The notes beneath the pieces were generated by a model. That model searched no databases and was not told the origin of the DNA. It was given only the letters and a program-made list of their open reading frames with translations. Source: SAR202 cluster bacterium bin87 (GTDB taxonomy: Bacteria; Chloroflexota; Dehalococcoidia; Lucifugimonadales; UBA3495). From it: DNA of 64,000 bases. Below are positions 19,170 to 27,851 of the stretch, one piece after another. Within the stretch, counting starts at the first letter, position 1. Every line of letters starts with the position of its first letter. A program made the translations under genes and the position numbers. The stretch spans positions 1-64,000 of the forward strand of contig MPNC01000001.1 of assembly GCA_002238825.1 (NCBI GenBank), given 5' to 3'.

Positions 19170-20336
19170 ATGCCCGAAGACCTGGTCCGCGTTGCCGAAA
19201 GCCTTGTGCCGGAAATCCTGGCGAACCGCGACCGAATCGACGCGGAGTGTCAACTTCCGCCCGATCTCGCCGACCGCATGGCGAACCATAACCTCTTTTG
19301 CCTGTATGCGCCGCAGGAATTGGGCGGCCCCGAGCTCGATCCGCTGACCGCGTTTCGGGTGGTGGAGACCATATCGCGGGCCGACGGGTCCGCCGGATGG
19401 TGCGTGTTCAACGGCAGTGCGATTACCGCAGCGCTGTCACGCCTCACCGTCGACGCCGTCAAGGAGATCTTCGGCGACCCGCCGGCCATGTTGGGTTCCG
19501 GGTCGGCCAGGCCGGAAGGCACCGCGACCATCACCGAGGGTGGGTATGTCATCAACGGATGCTGGAACTACCTCAGCGGCATCGACCACTCCACCGCACT
19601 GTTCCTCAACTGCCGGCTGCTCAAGCACGACGGGTCTCCGGCGCGCAACGACGACGGCAGTCCAGCCACGCAGGTAGTCGTGGCGCCCGTCGCATCGGGG
19701 ACGGTGATCGACAACTGGACCACCCTGGGGATGCGAGGCACCGCCAGCAACGACTGCGAGTACTCCGACGTGTTCGTGCCGTCGCGCCACTCCTACCGAC
19801 GCGGTGACCCGTCGTATCATCCCGGCCCGCTGTACAACCCGGCCCAAACTTCCATCCTGATCAGCTGGACCCTGGCGGCGGCCAACGCGCTGGGCATGGC
19901 CCGCGGCGCGATGAACGCGTTCCGCGATCTGGCCACCGGAGCTGGCACCACCAACTCGCCCATGCTGCTGCGCGACCGTAACTACGTTCAGATCACATAC
20001 GGCGAATGCGAGGCGATCCTGGACGGGGCGCGCACCTACGTGTTGGACGCCGTGGGCAGCATGTGGGACGCCCAGGTACACCAGAAGGACGACCTGATGG
20101 ATCGGGCCGTGCGGGCTCGGCTGGCCATAACCCATGGCATCCGTCGCTCCGTGGACGTGGTGGACCGGCTGTTCAACGTGGCCGGCACCAACGCCATCCA
20201 CCGCTCGGTGGGGCTGGAACGGTTCTTCCGTGACCTGCATGTGAGCGGACAGCACATATCCGGGCTGCCCAACAACTTCGAGCACGGTGGGCAGGTGCTG
20301 ATGGGCGCCGAGACCACCGCATCGCTGTACACCTGA
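19170..20336 (+). CDS. Acyl-CoA-dehydrogenase-fold flavin-dependent monooxygenase/hydroxylase
   Basis: This 388-residue protein has the acyl-CoA dehydrogenase fold. Its early LFCLYAPQELGGPELDPLTAFRVVETISRADGSAGWCVFNGSA and late GLERFFRDLHVSGQHI are typical of the group D flavin monooxygenases (HsaA, DszC, HpaB-like oxygenases) rather than true dehydrogenases. The catalytic-base glutamate region of acyl-CoA dehydrogenases is not evident. Such enzymes use FMNH2 supplied by a separate reductase, and none is adjacent. Its neighbours, a duplicated EthD-like protein, a Baeyer-Villiger-type monooxygenase and MFS carriers, suggest oxidation of an imported organic compound. The substrate is unknown. 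Confidence 0.82.
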   Translation: MPEDLVRVAESLVPEILANRDRIDAECQLPPDLADRMANHNLFCLYAPQELGGPELDPLTAFRVVETISRADGSAGWCVFNGSAITAALSRLTVDAVKEIFGDPPAMLGSGSARPEGTATITEGGYVINGCWNYLSGIDHSTALFLNCRLLKHDGSPARNDDGSPATQVVVAPVASGTVIDNWTTLGMRGTASNDCEYSDVFVPSRHSYRRGDPSYHPGPLYNPAQTSILISWTLAAANALGMARGAMNAFRDLATGAGTTNSPMLLRDRNYVQITYGECEAILDGARTYVLDAVGSMWDAQVHQKDDLMDRAVRARLAITHGIRRSVDVVDRLFNVAGTNAIHRSVGLERFFRDLHVSGQHISGLPNNFEHGGQVLMGAETTASLYT

Positions 20337-20356
20337 CCGATATCCGTTGAAAACCA

Positions 20357-20380
20357 GGGGGCGGCCAGCTGGCCGCCCCC
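20357..20380. terminator. Palindromic terminator between convergent genes
   Basis: A perfect 12+12 base palindrome (GGGGGCGGCCAG and its complement) lies between the hydroxylase and the convergent EthD-like gene. On the minus strand it is followed by TGGTTTTC, so it best serves the minus-strand gene. Confidence 0.65.
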
Positions 20381-20405
20381 CGCAGATCGCCAGGCGTGGC
20401 GGTTC

Positions 20406-21080
20406 CTATTCGGGGAAGATACGCTGGTATACCCCGGGCGAACCTTCGCCGTGGACCATGTGGGGGCGCACCTCGTGGGTCCAGACCGGGGTCACGATGG
20501 TGCTCCAGTTCTTCCAGGCATCGCTTTCGGCGATCTGCAGCGATTCCATCTCGTGGACCGTGGCGTACTTGGGCTCGCCCATCACCGCCTGGAACCGGCG
20601 GGCGCGGATGTAGCCGGGAATGTCGACGGCCATGGGCAGCCGTTCGTTGTTGTAGGCGTCGTTCCACTTGGCCTCAAGGTGGTCTGGGATCGACATCCGG
20701 CCCACCAGGATCAGGGGAGACATGCCGGCCTGCGCCGTCTCCTCGGATAGATCCTGGGGATGCACCCGCTTGTACAGGTTGCGGATGTACTCCGTGCCGA
20801 TCACGCTGGGAGACATGCGCCGCGACCACTCGGTGGGCTCTTTCAGCCACTTCTGCCACTCGTCCGAATACCACGCTTCGTGGCTGTCCAGCTCGTAGGC
20901 CGCCAGGTACTTGGGCCCTCCCTGTACCGCCTGGTAGCGGGCAGCATCGAGCACGCCCGGAATCGACAGACGCTCCGGGATGTGCTCCTCGTTGTACCAG
21001 CGGTTGTACTCCTCGTCGTTCTCCGGCGCCACGTCGCTGTAAACCAGCAACAAGCCGTCGCCCTTTCGCTTCGTCGCCAT
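20406..21080 (-). CDS. Duplicated dimeric alpha/beta-barrel (EthD-like) protein
   Basis: This 224-residue protein is built from two similar halves. The motif YNRWYNEEHIPERLSIPGVL (about residue 24) recurs as WNDAYNNERLPMAVDIPGYI (about residue 137), each followed by RYQAVQGGPKYLAAYELDS or RRFQAVMGEPKYATVHEMES. Each half looks like one ferredoxin-like domain of the EthD/ABM dimeric-barrel superfamily, so a single chain may form the barrel that others make as dimers. Relatives help degrade ethers or act as small oxygenases or isomerases. GGAG precedes ATG 21080 at seven bases. It likely assists one of the flanking oxygenases. Confidence 0.75.
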   Translation of the reverse strand: MATKRKGDGLLLVYSDVAPENDEEYNRWYNEEHIPERLSIPGVLDAARYQAVQGGPKYLAAYELDSHEAWYSDEWQKWLKEPTEWSRRMSPSVIGTEYIRNLYKRVHPQDLSEETAQAGMSPLILVGRMSIPDHLEAKWNDAYNNERLPMAVDIPGYIRARRFQAVMGEPKYATVHEMESLQIAESDAWKNWSTIVTPVWTHEVRPHMVHGEGSPGVYQRIFPE

Positions 21081-21190
21081 GTTTCTACTCCGTCTGTCGG
21101 TGCGCTGCGGGCGCCACCGCGTTGTCAATCTGGGCCGCAGTATAGCACCGGGGTGGGACACCGCCGCCGGCTGGCCATCGGTTTGTTCTT

Positions 21191-21314
21191 ACATCGATAT
21201 ACACGATGGACAGGATTGGGGTGGATAAATTGATTGTCTCTGCACTTTGGATAATGGCGTAGTTTGAACCTTTATCGCGCCCGTCAATATCCTGTCCATC
21301 CTGTGCATCGATGT
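21191..21314. repeat. MITE-like element with 26-base inverted ends
   Basis: ACATCGAT...ATGGACAGGAT at 21191-21216 is repeated in inverted form at 21289-21314, differing only in the seven bases after ACATCGAT. The inner 72 bases are AT-rich for the region and carry no gene. With the flanking promoter bases it accounts for the 369-base gap between the EthD-like and monooxygenase genes. Confidence 0.75.
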
Positions 21315-21386
21315 CAGATTATGGCCGTCGTACAAGCGATAGCCAGAGAGAGCGATTTGGCCGCCGCCGATGTCTGGTTTCCGGTG

Positions 21387-21392
21387 TATAAT
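21387..21392 (+). promoter_or_regulatory. -10 box (TATAAT) of the Baeyer-Villiger-type monooxygenase gene
   Basis: A perfect TATAAT gives a leader of about 50 bases. The leader contains a TCGGCC/GGCCGA stem before the AGGAGG ribosome binding site. Confidence 0.5.
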
Positions 21393-21449
21393 CGGCCCAC
21401 CGTAACAACTTTTTGGCCGACGCGTGTCACCAGATAACAGGAGGGATTT

Positions 21450-23084
21450 ATGGCTACGTCGTTGCAGCAATCGTCTACCAATGGTCATTCCGGCGGAGGC
21501 GTGGAGGAATTTGACGTTGTCGTCATCGGCGCCGGCGTCACCGGGTTGTATTCCCTTTACCGGCTGCGCCGGTTGGGGTTCTCGGTGATGTCCCTGGAGG
21601 AAGGCGACGGCGTGGGAGGCACGTGGTACTGGAACCGGTACCCCGGGGCTCGCTTCGACTCCGAGAGCTACACCTACGGGTATTCCTTCTCAGAGGAGCT
21701 GCTCCAGGAGTGGGAGTGGAAGGAACACTACTCCGCCCAGCCCGAGAACGAGCAGTACCTGAACTACGTGGCCGACAAGTTCGACCTGCGCCGCAACATC
21801 CGGTTCAACTCCAGGGTCGCATCCCTGGTTTATGACGAATCCGCCAACCGCTGGAACGTCACGACCGACGATGGCTACCGGGCCCGGGCGCAGTTCGTGA
21901 TCACTGCGATCGGCATCCTGTCGGCCCGCTACATCCCGGAGTTCGAAGGCCTGGAGAGTTATGAAGGGTCGTGGTGCCATACCAACCGGTGGCCCAAGGA
22001 GGGCATGGACCTCGCCGGCAAGCGTGTTGGCGTCATCGGAACCGGCGCAACCGCTGTTCAGTTGATCCCGGAGATCGTGGGCGAAGTCGCCCATCTGACG
22101 GTCTTCCAGCGGACCGCCAACTACTGCGTACCTCTGCGCAATGCTGTGATCGACCGTGAGACGCAGGACTACATCAAGAGTCACTACCCGGAGATTATTG
22201 AACAGTGCTTGTCCACCCCCGGCTCCTTCATGCACGAGTTTGATCCCCGTTCTGCGCTGGCGGTTTCCGAAGAGGAGAAGCTGGAACAGTACGAGCGCCT
22301 CTGGGCCGAGCCGGGTTTCAAGAAGTGGCTGTCCAATTTCTACGACATCATGATGCCCGGCGAGGCCAACGAAGACTACGCCGAGTTCGTGCGCAACAAG
22401 ATCCGTGAGCGCGTCCACGACCCCGAAGTAGCCGAGAAGCTGGTGCCCAAGAACCACATGTTCGGCTCCAAGCGCCTGCCCTGTGAAAGCGGCTACTATG
22501 AGGTCTACAACCGCGACAACGTCCTGCTGGTTGACGTCCGCGAAGACCCGATTGCGCGGCTGACCCCCCGGGGCATCCAGCTGGAAAGCGGCAGCGATTA
22601 CGAGTTCGACGTCATCATCTTCGCCACCGGTTACGACGCCGTCACCGGCCCTCTCAACCTGATTCAAATCGAGGGTATTGGCGGCGAGGTTCTCAAGGAG
22701 AAGTTCGCCAACGGCCCCCGCACCTACATGGGAATGTCCAGCTACGGCTTCCCCAACCTTTTCACCATCAACGCCGCCTCCGTGGGCAACTTCCCACGGT
22801 CCGCGGAGCCGCTGGTAGAGTGGGTGACCGACGCCATCGCCCACGTGCGTGACACCGGGCACACGCGGATCATGGCCACACCTGACGCCGAGGAAGCATG
22901 GGTGCAGCACATGAAGGATGACAGCGAGAACATCCTGCGGACGCAGGCCGACTCCTGGTTCGTGGGCGCCAACATCCCCGGCAAGGCCCGGGTGCTCCTC
23001 ACGGCTCCGGACACCGCGCCGGTCATGCGCGCCAAGCGCGCCGAGGTGGCGGCCAACGGCTACGATGGCTTCACCTTGGATTAG
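21450..23084 (+). CDS. Baeyer-Villiger-type flavin monooxygenase (NAD(P)H, FAD)
   Basis: This 544-residue class B flavoprotein inserts oxygen next to a ketone, as in cyclohexanone or steroid monooxygenases. The first Rossmann motif is VIGAGVTGLYSLYRLRRLG, followed by GVGGTWYWNRYPGARFDSES, the usual FAD-loop. The BVMO fingerprint is present in the form YEGSWCHTNRWP (family: FxGxxxHxxxWP, here Tyr first). The NADPH Rossmann motif is GVIGTGATAVQLIPEI, then TVFQRTANYCVP. FATGYDAVTG closes the FAD domain. AGGAGG precedes ATG by seven bases. It neighbours another oxygenase and MFS carriers. Confidence 0.92.
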   Translation: MATSLQQSSTNGHSGGGVEEFDVVVIGAGVTGLYSLYRLRRLGFSVMSLEEGDGVGGTWYWNRYPGARFDSESYTYGYSFSEELLQEWEWKEHYSAQPENEQYLNYVADKFDLRRNIRFNSRVASLVYDESANRWNVTTDDGYRARAQFVITAIGILSARYIPEFEGLESYEGSWCHTNRWPKEGMDLAGKRVGVIGTGATAVQLIPEIVGEVAHLTVFQRTANYCVPLRNAVIDRETQDYIKSHYPEIIEQCLSTPGSFMHEFDPRSALAVSEEEKLEQYERLWAEPGFKKWLSNFYDIMMPGEANEDYAEFVRNKIRERVHDPEVAEKLVPKNHMFGSKRLPCESGYYEVYNRDNVLLVDVREDPIARLTPRGIQLESGSDYEFDVIIFATGYDAVTGPLNLIQIEGIGGEVLKEKFANGPRTYMGMSSYGFPNLFTINAASVGNFPRSAEPLVEWVTDAIAHVRDTGHTRIMATPDAEEAWVQHMKDDSENILRTQADSWFVGANIPGKARVLLTAPDTAPVMRAKRAEVAANGYDGFTLD

Positions 23085-23134
23085 GCTGGAGCAATCTCGC
23101 GGGCCACGAAGTTTTGGAGGCTTGGCACAAAATG

Positions 23135-23165
23135 CAGGGGCGGGTTAAAAATCCTGCCCCTGTTT
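23135..23165 (+). terminator. Rho-independent terminator after the monooxygenase gene
   Basis: CAGGGGCGGG pairs with TCCTGCCCCTG around an A-rich loop and is followed by TTTGCGTTTC, 50 bases past the stop codon. Confidence 0.7.
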
Positions 23166-23223
23166 GCGTTTCGGGCTGGTGCAGTGCGTCGATAATAGTT
23201 CGACCTGAACGCTGGGCTACGAG

Positions 23224-24552
23224 ATGGATAATCCGGTAACCGCAGGTGAGTCTCCGCCGTCGCCCCGGAGACGGTTCTACGGGTGGCGCCTGGTTCTGGT
23301 CGGAGCCTTTGTACTGGCGCTGACCGGCGATGGTTTCGGCGTGCCGAAAATCGCCGGTGAATTGCTGGGCGATCAACCGTCTTACGGTTCGGGCGGTAAC
23401 GGGTTCGTGGTCGGGCTAGCGCTGCTGCGGTCCGTGTTCCCCGCGGTGCTTTTACCATTCGTGGGGTGGGCGGTTGACCGGTGGGGAGCCCGCCGCATGG
23501 TCGTATGGGGATTTGCGTCCATGGGCGGCGGGTTTGCGCTCCTGGCGGCGTCGGGCTTCACGCCTATCTACTACCTGTCTCTACTGGCGCTGGTCGGCGG
23601 CTCGACTGCTGGTTCGCAGTTGCCGATGGCGGCGGCGGTGAACAACTGGTTCCGGCGACGTCGAGCTACTGCTATGGGCGTGATGCTGTTGCCCTCGGTG
23701 GCGTCGGTCTTTTTCGTTCCGTTGCTCAGCGCTGCGGCCGGGTTGCTGGGGTCTGTCAATTCTCCGGCGGCATGGTTGGTCGTGGCTGCGGTTGTTCTGG
23801 CGCTCATCTGGCCCCTGTCAAGATTTGTGAGAAATCGACCGGAGGACCACGGCCAGCGTCCTGATGGCATCGCTCCTGTCAGCAACGTGGAGGCTGCGTC
23901 GGAACGATCCGACAACGGCGTCGAATTTTCCGAGTACACGTGGCGCGAGGCGATCAGGACAAGGCAATTCTGGCTGATGATCCTGGGTATCGGCCTCAGC
24001 TCGTCCATGTCGGTTGCGGTTATCTTCGTTATTCCGCTGTTACTGGAAGAACGCGGATTTTCATCGTTGGGAAGCGGCACAGTATTTTTGGTAATGACGG
24101 TGAGTTCATTGGTAGGAACCGGAGTGGCGGGGATGATTGGCGATCGTGTGCCCATACGGTGGGCGATGTTCGGCTGCGCTGCGCTGCAGGTTGTGGCGAC
24201 CGGCTTGCAGCTATTCGCTGGTACATATCCGACAGTGTTCCCATTCGCGGTGCTTATGGGCGTTGGTTCCGGGGGCTTAATCACGTTGGCGCTGGCGGGG
24301 CGCGGCGTTTATTTCGGGAGGAGGAACTTTGCGACGATCACAGGGATATCCGTCGTGCCATCCCATTTGATCCAACTGTTCGCGCCAGTAGCGGCTGGCT
24401 TGATCATCGAGTTCCAACAATCGTGGTTCATGTTTTCAGCGGCTACGATGGTCGTTGGCGCCGTTGGGTGTCTTTGCTTTGCCCTGCTGGGCAACCCGCG
24501 CCTGTCGCCGTCTCAGTCCCGCGACGTTGAGCTCCCGGGACTGCGGGCCTGA
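23224..24552 (+). CDS. MFS transporter (monocarboxylate/OFA-like)
   Basis: This 442-residue major facilitator has about 12 hydrophobic segments. The start RRFYGWRLVLVGAFVLALTG and the loop VGWAVDRWGARRMVVWGF (MFS motif A after TM2) are typical of the monocarboxylate/OFA-like branch. The central cytoplasmic loop (about residues 195-235) is charged and ends SEYTWREAIRTRQFWLMILG, the usual entry to TM7. The TM7-12 half is LLEERGFSSLGSGTVFLVMT onward. Its position after the monooxygenase suggests uptake of its substrate or export of its product. It converges on a related carrier. Confidence 0.85.
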   Translation: MDNPVTAGESPPSPRRRFYGWRLVLVGAFVLALTGDGFGVPKIAGELLGDQPSYGSGGNGFVVGLALLRSVFPAVLLPFVGWAVDRWGARRMVVWGFASMGGGFALLAASGFTPIYYLSLLALVGGSTAGSQLPMAAAVNNWFRRRRATAMGVMLLPSVASVFFVPLLSAAAGLLGSVNSPAAWLVVAAVVLALIWPLSRFVRNRPEDHGQRPDGIAPVSNVEAASERSDNGVEFSEYTWREAIRTRQFWLMILGIGLSSSMSVAVIFVIPLLLEERGFSSLGSGTVFLVMTVSSLVGTGVAGMIGDRVPIRWAMFGCAALQVVATGLQLFAGTYPTVFPFAVLMGVGSGGLITLALAGRGVYFGRRNFATITGISVVPSHLIQLFAPVAAGLIIEFQQSWFMFSAATMVVGAVGCLCFALLGNPRLSPSQSRDVELPGLRA

Positions 24553-24584
24553 GAAGTCGGTGGCAAGGCAGTCGATCGGAGCGT

Positions 24585-25862
24585 TCACCGGATTGCGGGT
24601 CTTCGCGCCAGCACGTAGCACAGGCCCGATGCCAGTTGCATCCCGGCGGCTGCCAGTAGCGCGGCGCCGTACGTGCCAGTCTGCGCAAAGATCCATCCCG
24701 CCGCCGCCGGAGCCACCAACGACCCGAGGCCGAAGCTCACGGTCATGATACCGACCAGGGATCCGAAGCTGCGCCGGCCGAAGTACTCGCCCACCGCCAG
24801 CCATCCCAGGGTGGCGATTCCCTCGGTGGCGGCGATGGACAGCACGAACATCACGGCGGCCCCGTAGCCGGAGCCGGCCATGAACGCCACCGTTCCGATC
24901 GCTCCCACCGACATGCCGCCGATCAGGAGCCATCGGGACGGGACCCAGGTTGCCGCCAACCCCATCGCGATCCGTATGGGTATGATCGCCAGGAAGGTCG
25001 ACGAAAGATAGAAGGCCGCCTGGTCCTGGGGGATGCCCTTCCACACCAGCATCGGTATCTGGTTGATCACCAGGGCGTCCGCTGATGCGATGCGCAGCGT
25101 GACCGCCGCCGTCATCAGCCAGAACGCGGGAGTAGATACTGCTTGTCGCAGCGTAAAGTCGGAGTCGGAATAGACGGGTTCGATGCGTCGAATGCGTGTC
25201 GCCGGCGCGGTGGCCGCCGGCGGGCGCGCGCCGTCGGGCAGCAACCCGATGTCCTCCGGCCGGCTCCTGATCACCACGGCCGCGCCGACGACCAGCAGCC
25301 CGGACAGGCCTCCCACACAAAGGATGGTTACCCGCCATCCGAACTCGCCCTCGCACCAGGCAAGCAACGGGACCATCACCGCCGCTCCACCCGCGAAGGC
25401 GGTGTTCAACAGGGTCATGGTCAGCGCTTTCCGACGTACGAACCACTGGTTGGCTATCGTCATCAGGTTGGGCACGATTCCGATGCCGCGGCCGATGGCG
25501 GCGAGTCCGGAGTAAGCCAGCACCAGTTGCCAGTAGGAGTTCGCGCCGGCCACCGCCGCAAACCCGGCGCAACTCAGCAGCCCGCCGATCAGGACCAACC
25601 GTCGCCCGCCATACCGGTCGGCCAACCATCCCGCTCCCAGCGCCGCCACGTTGCCCACGGCCCAGGCTGCGCCCACGACGAAGGCGAAACGGGCCGAATC
25701 GATGCCCAGTTGCTCGCCGATTGGCGCCGCAAATACCAGGAACCCGGGGATCATGGCGCCGAAACCCAGAAAACCCGTAACGCCCCCGGCAAGCAGCACC
25801 CACCAGCCGTAGTAAACGCTCCTCGGCCGGAACGGAGCCCGGCGCGCCGGCCGCATTGCCAT
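24585..25862 (-). CDS. MFS transporter (monocarboxylate/OFA-like), tandem paralogue 1
   Basis: This 425-residue MFS carrier has the start VYYGWWVLLAGGVTGFLGFG, motif A GWLADRYGGRRLVLIGG, and a charged middle loop before FTLRQAVSTPAFWLMTAAV. It resembles the next gene along its length (shared YGWWVL start, GxxVxxLxAGWLADRYGxRRL, NQIPxLxWKGxxxxxxxxYLS and GEYFGRRSFGxLVGxMT), so the two arose by tandem duplication. Only 14 bases separate them, so they are probably co-transcribed. The substrate is unknown, likely an organic anion. Confidence 0.85.
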   Translation of the reverse strand: MAMRPARRAPFRPRSVYYGWWVLLAGGVTGFLGFGAMIPGFLVFAAPIGEQLGIDSARFAFVVGAAWAVGNVAALGAGWLADRYGGRRLVLIGGLLSCAGFAAVAGANSYWQLVLAYSGLAAIGRGIGIVPNLMTIANQWFVRRKALTMTLLNTAFAGGAAVMVPLLAWCEGEFGWRVTILCVGGLSGLLVVGAAVVIRSRPEDIGLLPDGARPPAATAPATRIRRIEPVYSDSDFTLRQAVSTPAFWLMTAAVTLRIASADALVINQIPMLVWKGIPQDQAAFYLSSTFLAIIPIRIAMGLAATWVPSRWLLIGGMSVGAIGTVAFMAGSGYGAAVMFVLSIAATEGIATLGWLAVGEYFGRRSFGSLVGIMTVSFGLGSLVAPAAAGWIFAQTGTYGAALLAAAGMQLASGLCYVLARRPAIR

Positions 25863-25876
25863 GGTCTCGCTGGCCG

Positions 25877-27187
25877 TCAGGAAGGCGTGGGCGAACCGTC
25901 GACAACCGGCCGCTTTGCCAGCAGGAACGCGGCTGCAGATATCATCTGCAACACGCCTACGGCCACCAGGACCGGGACGAAGCTGCCCGTGCGGTCAAAC
26001 ACCCATCCCGCAGCCGCCGGGACGATCGGACCACTGACGCCGTAGAACAGCGTCATGACACCCACCAGAGTCCCGAAGCTGCGCCGTCCGAAGTATTCGC
26101 CTACGGTGATCCAGGCCAGAGCGCTCACGCCCTGTCCGGTGGCCGATGAGACGATCAGGAACCAGGCCACCTCGTCCCCGTCCAGTAGCAGAGCGGCGAC
26201 CGAGCAAAGGGCGACCAGGGCCATGGCTCCGCTGAGCAGCCAGCGCGGTGACGCCCACGTGGCGGCGAGCCCCATGCCGAACCGGGCCGGGATGGTGGCG
26301 AAATAGGTGATTGAGAGGTAGATGGAGGTCCGTTCTTCGGCCACGCCTTTCCAGATCAGGATGGGAATCTGGTTGATGACCAGCACGTCGGACGGAACCG
26401 TGCGCAGGGCTGCGCCCACGGTCAGCGCCCAAAAGGAAAGCGTCACCAGCGCCTGGGTCGCGGAGTATTCCAGCCGCCGGGATCCGGCGGTGCCGGCGAG
26501 CCTTGAGCCTCTCCGGGACGTGGCGGGTTCGATCACGCCCAAGCCGTAAGGTTGCAGGCCCAGGTCCTCCGGTCGACTTCGGATAATGGCGGCGGCGGGG
26601 ATCGTCAATGCGCATACCATGAGGCCGGCGAAGATCGCCGTGGGCCTCCAGCCAATCTGCTCCGAGGCGATGCTCAACGCCGGGAGTATGGCCGCCGCGC
26701 CGGCCACCACGGCAGTATTGATCACCGCCAGGGCGAGGGCCTTGCGCTGCTCGAACCACTGGTTGACGACCGTCATCAGGGTCGGGAAAATCCCGAGGCC
26801 GCGTCCCAAAGAAGCGGCCACCGAGTACACTGCCACGATGGACCAGAACGAGTCGGCGAAACCCAGGGCGGCGAAACCGAGCCCGGAGAGCAGGCCCCCA
26901 GCCAGGATCAATCGGCGGGCGCCGTAGCGATCGGCCAACCACCCCGCCACCAGCGACGTGACGTCGCCCACTCCCCACGCGGCCCCGACCACAAAGGCGG
27001 ATTGACCAGAGGTCAGGCCGAGTTCATCACGAATGTGAACCGAAAAAGCGAGATATCCCGGGATCACCACTCCAAAGGCGAAGAAGCCCAGGACAACTGC
27101 GGCGGCCAGTACCCACCAACCGTAGAAGACACCGCCCGGGGCGTCTGGGTCCCGGGCGGAGATCAGGCGGTGATACAGGCCGCGCAC
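25877..27187 (-). CDS. MFS transporter (monocarboxylate/OFA-like), tandem paralogue 2
   Basis: This 436-residue MFS carrier is the first of the tandem pair. Its start is VFYGWWVLAAAVVLGFFAFG. Motif A is GWLADRYGARRLILAGG, the TM7 entry is YSATQALVTLSFWALTVGA, and the second half contains NQIPILIWKGVAEERTSIYLS and TVGEYFGRRSFGTLVGVMT. ATG 27187 is close to the start of family homology. A dispersed repeat lies immediately upstream. Two such similar carriers side by side may handle related substrates or form a hetero-oligomer, but nothing in the sequence decides this. Confidence 0.85.
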   Translation of the reverse strand: MRGLYHRLISARDPDAPGGVFYGWWVLAAAVVLGFFAFGVVIPGYLAFSVHIRDELGLTSGQSAFVVGAAWGVGDVTSLVAGWLADRYGARRLILAGGLLSGLGFAALGFADSFWSIVAVYSVAASLGRGLGIFPTLMTVVNQWFEQRKALALAVINTAVVAGAAAILPALSIASEQIGWRPTAIFAGLMVCALTIPAAAIIRSRPEDLGLQPYGLGVIEPATSRRGSRLAGTAGSRRLEYSATQALVTLSFWALTVGAALRTVPSDVLVINQIPILIWKGVAEERTSIYLSITYFATIPARFGMGLAATWASPRWLLSGAMALVALCSVAALLLDGDEVAWFLIVSSATGQGVSALAWITVGEYFGRRSFGTLVGVMTLFYGVSGPIVPAAAGWVFDRTGSFVPVLVAVGVLQMISAAAFLLAKRPVVDGSPTPS

Positions 27188-27246
27188 GGCGTTATTCCGA
27201 GGTCATGGCAGCCACGTCCTCACGCGTACCCGGTTTCGCTGGAATC

Positions 27247-27337
27247 GTCATTGCGAGCGAAGCGTGGCAATCCCGTTGCAGGTGTACCGATCGCTGCGGC
27301 TACGAGATCGCGGCGTCGCTGTGTTCCTCGCGATGAC
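27247..27337. repeat. Dispersed GTCATTGCGAG...CGCGATGAC repeat
   Basis: The left end GTCATTGCGAGCGAAGCGTG and right end TTCCTCGCGATGAC are an inverted pair of the same family as the copies at 14854, 18951 and 54580. It occupies the gap upstream of the MFS pair. The rest of that gap shows nothing I recognise. Confidence 0.8.
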
Positions 27338-27437
27338 AGGCGGGGTATGCGTGGTGGCTGTGCCAGGCCAGGGGTCGGCCGCACGGAGCGCGGGACAGGT
27401 TCGGCTTTGCTACCCGGTTGGATTGTGATTCGGTTGC

Positions 27438-27806
27438 TTAGTCCGCCAGCGGGATAACCAGGTACACTCTTTGCTCGTCGCCGACCACGCGGGTCGTGTG
27501 GCCCGCGCCTGTCAAATCTTCGGCCAGGAGGACGTCGCCGGGCCCTACCCGGTACGTGGTGCCATCGCTCAGCCCGATTTCGGCCTGCCCGGCGAGGGTC
27601 ACGGTGTACTGCCGCCGGGGCGCGCAGTGAAAGTCGAGAAAGTAGTCGGGCGGCGAAATGCGGATCGTCAGGCCGCTGGTGGCCTGCATGGGCGTTCCGC
27701 GCCCGTACGAGCCTTCAGTGTCCAGGAAATCCTCGAAGGGCGGTTCGTAGTGCTCCAGACGGGACTGACCGTCCGGGCCGGTGAAAACGCGCACGAACTG
27801 AGGCAT
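27438..27806 (-). CDS. Cupin-domain protein
   Basis: This 122-residue protein is a single cupin barrel. The HCAPRRQYTVTLAGQAEIGL stretch (motif 1-like, with His at about residue 60) and YRVGPGDVLLAEDLTGAGHTTRV (motif 2 with His) are present. Motif 1 has a reduced set of metal ligands (H-x5-Q), so metal binding is uncertain. Relatives are small sensors, isomerases or dioxygenase-like proteins. A TATAAT lies on the minus strand at 27845-27840. Function is not predictable. Confidence 0.75.
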   Translation of the reverse strand: MPQFVRVFTGPDGQSRLEHYEPPFEDFLDTEGSYGRGTPMQATSGLTIRISPPDYFLDFHCAPRRQYTVTLAGQAEIGLSDGTTYRVGPGDVLLAEDLTGAGHTTRVVGDEQRVYLVIPLAD

Positions 27807-27839
27807 AAGACAACTCCTGGATGATACGGATTGCCGCCA

Positions 27840-27845
27840 ATTATA
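27840..27845 (-). promoter_or_regulatory. -10 box (TATAAT) of the cupin gene
   Basis: A perfect TATAAT on the minus strand lies 33 bases before ATG 27806, at the 3' edge of the preceding membrane-protein gene. Confidence 0.45.
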
Positions 27846-27851
27846 CCCGCG

